NCBI RefSeq assembly: GCF_041146395.1
Contig: NC_090989.1
Location: 216,598,843 to 216,662,842, forward strand
Length of the DNA stretch: 64,000 bases
Direction: 5' to 3'
DNA from: Eulemur rufifrons
Taxonomy: Eukaryota > Chordata > Mammalia > Primates > Lemuridae
Shown here: one piece after another, positions 57,100-64,000 of the stretch
How positions within the stretch are numbered: position 1 is the first letter of the stretch
Layout of the letters: each line of letters begins with the position of its first letter
Program-made: the position numbers and the translations under genes
Notes under the pieces: generated by a model
The model's database searches: none
What the model was told of the DNA's origin: nothing
Seen by the model: only the letters and a program-made list of their open reading frames with translations

Positions 57100-58885
57100 G
57101 GAGGGACAGGTCTTCCGCTACAAGGCATTGAGAAGGGAGCAGGCAGTCTAACCGCTTCTTGAAAAGACTTTTGACCAATTCACCCGTTCTCTCATTCACC
57201 CCCATTTTAGAGCTACCTGGTGACACCAATTCCTGAGCATGTCTGTGGTTATATGGTGCAGATCAGATGGGTGACTCACTTTCCCCCACTGCCAGCTTGG
57301 GTTTTCGATACACTGAGTCAGGTAGGTCGGTCCACACTCATCCATAGGCTTTCCATCTTTCCATTTTTCCTTGCTGTTTTCTCCACTCCAAGTCTCTTTG
57401 TCCTTATGGGTTTGTGGCTGTGTAAAAAAATTTATCCACTGTCATTTTAGTGGGGCTTTTGGAAAGAACTAAGATAAACATTTACGTTTAAGCTACCATC
57501 TTTAACAAACAATCAATAAGTTTTCCATATCATTAGGATGTGAGTTTTCTTTTGGACTACAGATTTTTATTGTGTGTTTGGTGTTTTGGTTTTAACCATT
57601 GGACAACCCTATGTATGCAATACCTATTTGCAAAAGGAATGGGGAGCTATCCAGGAGTATAAGTTAGTCTTCAAATGTCATCCAATCCGGTTGAAACCAA
57701 TGCCACATAGTGACACCGTCTGGTTCACCCTCAGGGAGCCCGTTCTTCCTCTCACTTGTGATCCCCTACTCAGGCCTCTTAGTTATCACTGAGTTAAGAA
57801 GACCACAGAAATGGTTAAGAATTTGCAACGGTTCTTAGCAGCAAACCAAATAAAAGAGGGAGGGTGAGTCAACTGTTCCGCCTGCCTGCAACCTCCTTGC
57901 CCAACTGTCTGCTAGCACTGACCACTTCCTTGTAACGTACACGCTCTTTCTCTAGCGTGGGGGCTTCGCTTAACTCTACCTCCCGCATTTAGCCTCATTT
58001 CTTCTTTTTAAAGGTGCTGAATTCCTTTTTGTGCTTTTTTTTATGGAATCTTCCAAAAATGAACCCTAAGCCCCTTAGAACACAGAGCACCGTTCGAGTC
58101 CAGTCTTCATGCGTGATCTATGAGAGGCCTGGTGGCTTCGGGGCTTTTTTTGGTTTGGTTTTGTCCTTACTAATTCATTATCCAAGAATAAAAGAAAAGC
58201 AATTTTAGTATGTATCAGAGTCTCTTATAAAAAAATGCCAAAGATGAGATTTTATTCACAATATGCAGAAAAACATCTTAAATTCATTCCTTTTGTATAA
58301 ATGGAAGCCTTGGGAATCAAGTAATTTTCAGATCCAGAGATCCCATTTAATTGGCTTCTTTTGTCAAAGTAGATGGTTCAATAAGATGCCACACATTTCT
58401 AGACAGTAGACAGTAAAGAAAAAGGAAGTTTCCTAGAAGCTGCTACGGTGGGGAGGGGGGTCATAACACAGAGAAAATTTCCACAGAGAGAGATAAAGAG
58501 AAGTAAATTTGGGGGTGGGGATATTATTGACAGAGGAAACTTGCTCTCACAGAGTTTACAGCAAAAAGATCAATTAAAGAAGCAAACTGAATTAAATTGG
58601 AAGTTCTCCAAAGCGCTTTCCATGAGCTTCCTGGGCTCTGGTTTCACAAGACCCAGCATGTCATAGCTGATGCCACCCCCACCCAAGCATCTCATCTTTT
58701 CCTTCCCCAGCTCACATTTTCAGCTCAGTGTATTTGGATATATTTTATTCCCATCAATTTACTAATTCACAAAGAAAATAGGATTGCCCTACTAAAAATG
58801 TGCTTTACATTAATATTTCCTAACAAAATATTTTTCTTATAAAAAATGTCATATTTACATAGGTTTTTATGGTTTTTAAAACATT
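57100..58885. other. Intergenic stretch, nothing recognised with confidence
   Basis: An exon-like segment at 57211-57321 is treated in the findings. No other gene or named repeat was seen. Confidence 0.4.
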
Positions 58886-58889
58886 TTGG

Positions 58890-59110
58890 AATCACTTATC
58901 TCACTTCATCTTCAAAACAACTATCTTTAGTTTATATAGGCAGAGAAAGGGACTCTTATCAGGCTTCTTATTTATTGATCAATTGATTTATTTATCACCC
59001 CATAATACAAAGGACTAACAGTAGGACAACCTGCCTCACACAGCTGGGAAAGTACAGGGCCAGAACTAGACTCCAGGCTTCCAGATTTCTAGCTAGACGC
59101 TCCATCCACT
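58890..59110 (-). repeat. MIR-like fragment, antisense
   Basis: 'ctcacttcatcttcaaaacaactatc' and 'ctcacacagctgggaaagtacagggccagaactagactccagg' follow the reverse MIR with an inserted AT-rich piece. Confidence 0.45.
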
Positions 59111-59299
59111 GAAGATCTTTATCACCAAGACCTTTAACTCCTTGCCCAGAGATGGTCTCCAAAATAAACTTCATCAAAAGCCAACTCTTTTGTCAACTTA
59201 AGAGTTGACTTAAGATGTGTCATGGTGATGATTCAGGGTTCAGAGGAAAGAAAATGTTAATCTTCCTCTTTCTCCTCTTCTTCCCTTTTCTACTGGAAC

Positions 59300-59880
59300 A
59301 ATTCAGTCCTAAAGCCGTTCAGTAGGGCAGAGACAGTTGAACAGTCACTCTGGAGTGGGAGTGGTGGCCCAAGGCAGGGTGTCTCCTTGGGCCAAAGTGT
59401 GAGGAGGGTATCCATGATTGGGGATAGCCTGGTACAGGGTGTGTCAGAGCCTAAGTAGCTAAGAAGGGCCTCTAGGTAAGAGGGATGCTCGTGCCAGGTG
59501 TGGGAACCCCAGCAAGGGGAAGAGGGCAGCCCCACGGAGAGACAGCCTGGCACAGGTGTCGAGTGTGAGCAGGGTGAAGAGAGCCTCAACTTACAGTGGG
59601 GGCAGCCCAGTGTGGGGGGTGGGGCTGAGTGGGTCAAGGAGGATGCCCCAGAGCTGCTATGGGTCTGAGAGACCCCGTTGGGCAAGAAGGACATCACTGG
59701 AGCAGGGAGTCCCAGCCCAAGGGGGCAAGGAAGGCGACTGTATTAGACAATGGCCCTGGGAAGAGAATCAGAATGCTGATGGGGTGAGGAGGACATCCAT
59801 GTGGTAGTAGGTGGCACGGCATGGCCCATCATAGTCAGAGCAGGGTAAGGACAGTTTCTAAGTGGTGGTGGTGACAGGTG
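59300..59880. repeat. GC-rich degenerate tandem-like repeat (possible L1M 5' region)
   Basis: Recurrent phrases such as 'agcctggtacagggtgtgtc' (59427), 'agcctggcacaggtgtcgag' (59545) and 'cagcccagtgtggggg' (59607) with roughly 60-base or longer spacing. I recall similar GC-rich repeats in 5' regions of old mammalian L1 elements. The long open frames here on both strands are by-products of the composition. Confidence 0.4.
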
Positions 59881-59999
59881 GGAGCAAGGGAGGGAACAAT
59901 GGCCATGATGGCAGATGGGCTACACACAGGGGATTGAGCACATAAGGAGACTTGCGGGTCATGGGAGCCAGATTTCTTACTGTTGCAGTTGGGAGTTAC

Positions 60000-61700
60000 A
60001 AATATGGAAAAAAAGAAAATAATTGATGTGAACTCATGGTTTCCAACATATATAGATATAATAAAAATAAATATAGATGAAACTGTGTGTATATATACAT
60101 TTATATATGTATACACCTTCATATATTTACATACACACCCCAGCTTTGTCTCCTAAGAGGGTCTCTAATAGCAGTAGGCACAGCCCAGATTTCATCTTAC
60201 AGACACCATACCCTATTAGAAGAAACCAGGCTTCTTGGAGAAATGGCTGGTTCCAGGAATGAGGTAGGGAACTTGCATATGACCCTTGTACCAGAAAGCA
60301 AGAAAATGATAAGAACATATCAAAAGTACACAGAAACCAGCTTCACCACCAGAATAAATAACTGTTGTAATGGATTATGCCTCCTTAAATAACATAGAAA
60401 ACTATGAGTCCTTAGCAATGTAAATGTATGGAGAAATTGGAAGTTTAATGAAAGAATGAGACATTTATGTAGAATTTCCCCCACAAAATTTGTATTAATT
60501 ACAACAGGAAAAAGAGTAACCTCCTAATGGAGAAGGGTGGCAGACACCACTTAACCAAGTGAGCAAAGTGAACATCATCAGTCATGGGAAAATTGAAGTC
60601 ATGCACCCCTGATAGGGTGTAATAAGAAGAATGAAGAGTTACTCGAGAAATTCCTGCTAAAGATGCATCAACTGAATCCTACACCAGACAAACCCATACG
60701 GAGTGACTTCTACAAAATAACTGGCCTGTAATCTTCCCAAAGCATCCAAGTCAGAAAAGTCAAGGAAAGACTGAGGAACTAACCTTGGCAGACAGCAGGA
60801 GACTAAAGTGATTTGACAACTAAATGCAACCAAGGATTCTCAAGTAGACCTTTTCCTAGAATGGACTCATTGGACAATTGATGAAACTTGAATGGCATCC
60901 AAGGATTACATGGCTATTATGTAACAGTGTTAATTTGCAGATTTTTAAAATTGAGCTTTTGTAAAAGAAGGTTCTGTTTTTAGGAAATACACACTAAAGT
61001 ATCTGGGGAGATACTGCCTCACATAGTCAACTTACTATCAAATGGTTCAAGGCAAAAATATTCTTTGTACTCTTCTTGCAAAGTGTAAGTTTGAGATTGT
61101 GCACAACAAAATTTATTTAAAAACAAAGTTAGTTGTCAGTTTTAAGAAGAATAACAACAACAGAAAAAACAACAACAAAAAAAGATTATATCCCATCAAG
61201 AAATGCAATGCAATGCAATGCTAGCAGGGAAATGTTAAGTGGTATGATTCACACATGGATTCTTTTCCCAGCAAACAGAATGCCCTTTGCAGTAAGTTAC
61301 CCATTCAGGTGCAGAATGAGGTAAAGCCACACCCATTCCAAACAAGGCAACCAAAAAGCTTTTCATATTCCATCACCACAATAAGCCCTAGAGAGAATAT
61401 GCAAAAGCAGTTTCAGGAAAGATAAACGGTCACATTTCCCATCCCATTATTATTGAGAAAGTTTTTCCCTTATTTTTTTAAATAAATGCTTTTTAAATGG
61501 GAAAATTAGCCTCCTCCTTCCATTTAAAGAAAATTGCCATCCCAATGAAAAGCTTTGAACTACGAAAATTTTTCTCATAGTTTTGGGAAATAGAGGAGAA
61601 TAAAACAAAATTGTACTCCCCTGACACAATGACTATTGTGAACTTCATGTGTTCCTTTGAGTTTTTATATGCCTCCTTTCGTAATCCTAGCATGCAATTG
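60000..61700. other. Intergenic stretch, AT-rich, with short tandem repeats
   Basis: 60040-60140 is a TATA/TACA-rich microsatellite-like tract; 61150-61185 is AAC-rich; 61202-61221 is (AATGC)4. 60640-61090 may belong to an old repeat but could not be named. Confidence 0.45.
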
Positions 61701-61704
61701 TGTT

Positions 61705-61955
61705 GTTTGAGAGTAGCATATGGTTAAGCACAAGCTTTAAAACTAACCGACCAAGTTCCTCATCTGGCCTCTGCCACTGATGTAACTTTCAGTTATTTCC
61801 TAAACTGCTATAAGCTTCAGTGTTCTCCAATATCAAAAGGGACTATGTACTCCCTTATCTTGGGGTTTACGAGAGGATTAAATAAGATAATAAATGTAAA
61901 GCACGGAGCACAGTACATGGCATGCTTTTTGTATTCAGTAAATATTTATTATTGT
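61705..61955 (+). repeat. MIR, sense
   Basis: 'tggcctctgccactgatgtaactttcag', 'ttacgagaggattaaataagataataaatgtaaagcacggagcacagtacatggcatg' follow MIR to its 3' part. Confidence 0.6.
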
Positions 61956-61992
61956 ATCATAAGCACTTCTCCATGCTTTTAACTCATCATCT

Positions 61993-62355
61993 TCTATGAT
62001 CTGAATGTTTGTGTTCCTTTAAAATTTATATGTTGAAATCCTAATCCCCGTGGTGATGATATTAGGAGCTGTGGCCTTTAGGAGGTGATTAGGTCATGAG
62101 GCCAGAGCCCTCGTCAATGGGATTAGTGTCCTTACAAAATAGGCACAAGGAAGTTCATTTGCTAAAACCATGCAAGGATGTGGCCACAAGTCAACATTCT
62201 ATGAACTAGGAAGTGAACCCTCAGAAGACACTGAATCTGTTGGCACCTTGATCTTGGGCTACCTAACTTCCAGAACTATGAGAAATAAATTTCTGTTGTT
62301 TATAAGCTACCTAGCTTATGGTACTTTGTTATAGCGACTAGAACAGACTAAGACA
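61993..62355 (+). mobile_element. MaLR LTR (MLT1/MST-type)
   Basis: 'tctatgatctgaatgtttgtgttcc', 'ttaggaggtgattaggtcatgagg', 'gggattagtgtccttac', 'gatgtggccac', 'ttggcaccttgatcttgggctacctaacttccagaactatgagaaataaatttctg' and 'tttgttatagcgactagaacagactaagaca' are in MaLR LTR order. Confidence 0.75.
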
Positions 62356-63080
62356 TCATCATAATCACAATTATTGTTAGCTGACTCTGAAAAAATGGTC
62401 AAGGAAAACTTTAGTATGTATCTTTTTCAGTGGTTGGTGTGGCAGAATCTGCTAGCTGTTCAGCAAAACTGGTTTTCTTTTCTTCCTAAGCACACAGCTA
62501 CTCATTTTCCAGAACACTCGTAGGATTATATGTGCCATATAACTGAGTTCTAGCAATGGGATGTGAGTAGAAGCAACATATGGCACTTCCCATGCACAGT
62601 CCTCCCATTTCTTTCCTTTGGGGCTCACTGAGATGGTAACACCCCCACTCCCACCTCACCAGTGTGGCTTTAGAAATAATATTTTGAAAATGGTAGAACC
62701 ACCATTAGGTTAGGTCTTGTAAGGCTGCATGGAGCACAGCCCTCCCCTGACAACCAGAAACCCCACCTTGGGCTGTTAATGAATGAGAAATATCAACTTT
62801 CATTGTGTGTGTCTTTGTTACAGCAGCTAGCTTAATTTTATATATATTGTTTAGGCATGGTCCTAAAAGAAGACACAGGGGAACTCAAAACTTTCTGAAT
62901 ATCTGTGAAATGAAAAAAAAAAAAAGAAAGAAAGAAAGAAAATTATCCCTGTGGCAGTCCAGAAATCACTCTTTCTGGAGCCTTTTTCTGAAGTGGTTTA
63001 CTTATAATATTAAACAGTACTTAACGATTTTTAAAGTCCTTTGTGTGATTTTTAATAGACTGGTGAAGAAGCAGTGGTTG
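62356..63080. other. Intergenic stretch with an (AAAG)n
   Basis: Simple A-rich/(AAAG)n tract at 62911-62941. No gene or named repeat. Confidence 0.45.
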
Positions 63081-63084
63081 GTGG

Positions 63085-63245
63085 TGTCATAGAACAAGTT
63101 CAAATCCTAAGTCTGCCATTTATTTGGAGTTTCTGTTTTCTAGTCCTACCTACCTCATGGGACTACTGTGAAGAAAAAACGAGATAATGTACATAAAATG
63201 CATAACAAACAGCCTTGTCTGGCATATGGGTTTAATAAACACTAG
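63085..63245 (+). repeat. MIR, sense
   Basis: 'acaagttcaaatcctaagtctgccatttatt' to 'gagataatgtacataaaatgc' and 'ggcatatgggtttaataaacac' follow the MIR order at low identity. Confidence 0.55.
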
Positions 63246-63545
63246 CTCTTCTAATTTCATTCCTTAAATGTAACATTTTTCCAAGTTTGTTCAATGAAAC
63301 AATGAATATTATTATGTTCTGTTAAGTATATGTCAAAAACAGATTTTTATGGTCAAACAATATGGAGGCTACTGAGAAATGTGGTACACTGGCTCACTAT
63401 TTCCATGAACATTGTAAATTAGATGAGAAGTCCTAAAATAACATCTTTAATTTTTTATTTAACCAACATAAAGTCAGCTTTTCCATGACATACCTATTGA
63501 TATCCTACATAGCTAATGTTCTGCCAGACAAACTTTGAGAAACTG

Positions 63546-63600
63546 GCACAGAGCTTGGCACGGGGCGAATAATCAACAAATGTTTACTGAATGTGTAAAC
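63546..63600 (+). repeat. L2/MIR 3' end fragment
   Basis: 'agagcttggcacggggcgaataatcaacaaatgtttactgaatg' resembles the end of L2 or MIR. Confidence 0.4.
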
Positions 63601-63628
63601 TAAGTAGATCACAAAAATACATTTTTTT

Positions 63629-64000
63629 CCAGCTTAGAGTTTTTATTAAAACAATCATTTAAATTACAATAGTCCCCCAGAATAGAAAACAGCCTTCCAT
63701 GGTCTGGCCCTCACAGGAGGCCCACTCAGGACCCACATCTTTGAAAATGGAGGGAGCTTCCCCGAAAGCCCTCGGGTGGGGGTGGCTTGGTCCCCAGCCA
63801 CTGGGAAAGGTTGTCTGCCTCCAGAGGCTACAAGGCCCCAGCCCTGTCATTGAAGGACACTTAGTCACTGTGGCTGGTTGTCAGGCTTTGGACTTTTGAA
63901 AAAGAAAAGAGAGGCGGAGAAAAGTGTCCCCAAGATTACAAGACACAGTCACTCAAGAAGCGCTGTGGAATGCCGTGGGGTGCTGTCCAGCCGGGCCTGG
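63629..64000 (-). other. Candidate 3' end of a minus-strand transcript or processed pseudogene
   Basis: On the minus strand, AATAAA (complement at 63642-63647) is followed 13 bases later by GCTGG and a run of seven A (63622-63628 read as T). The upstream 350 bases are GC-richer than the surroundings and are not a repeat I recognise. It may be a gene terminus or the tail of a retrocopy; the body lies past 64000. No coding frame was recognised. In human the neighbour downstream of PRUNE2, convergent to it, is GCNT1, but the distance here looks short for that. Confidence 0.4.
63642..63647 (-). terminator. Candidate poly(A) signal on the minus strand
   Basis: TTTATT on the + strand, AATAAA on the minus strand, at canonical spacing from the A-run at 63622-63628. 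Confidence 0.45.

Noticed and set aside
59290..59697. 135-residue minus-strand open frame rich in Ser, Pro and Leu
   Set aside because: Low-complexity product of a GC-rich repeat; overlapping frames are open on both strands and there is no recognised domain.

Overview
This is a mammalian nuclear genome window, and the repeats point to a strepsirrhine primate, most likely a lemur. Several Alu elements carry the strepsirrhine-type features: a 'gagcaagag' stretch in the left arm, an extended AT-rich linker between the arms, and an ending that contains 'gctgacgccacggcact'. Alongside these are older AluJ-like copies, MIR, L2, L1, MaLR LTRs, hAT-Charlie and Tigger elements shared by placental mammals. 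The species call is an inference from repeat style.

Positions 1 to about 26,550 hold the 3' end of one spliced + strand gene, recognised as PRUNE2 (BMCC1, BNIP-XL, olfaxin). Eight exons (3491-3593, 4238-4369, 5505-5591, 10237-10335, 13785-13820, 14359-14397, 18598-18645 and 23317 onward) join in frame. They encode the last 191 residues, covering most of the BCH lipid-binding-like domain and the conserved C-terminal tail, with a stop at 23345-23347. The 36-base exon at 13785-13820 is symmetric and can be skipped without breaking the frame. The 3'UTR is about 3 kb and carries an old hAT insertion with an intact 8-base target duplication. The upstream exons, including those of the N-terminal DHH region, lie outside the window.

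From about 26.6 to 63.6 kb no functional protein-coding gene could be supported. This stretch is a repeat graveyard with clear nesting: a processed RPS4X pseudogene inside a MER5A element, a solo LTR inside an L1 3' end, an Alu inside a MaLR LTR, a Tigger element inside an older repeat, and a hAT element inside a MIR. At the right edge (63629-64000) is a possible 3' end of a minus-strand transcript or processed pseudogene, with a canonical poly(A) signal; its body lies beyond the window.

No novel biological system is evident. The points most worth a second look are the PRUNE2 skippable exon, the well-resolved insertion histories, two Tigger copies that keep the start of the transposase gene, and the unidentified minus-strand 3' end.
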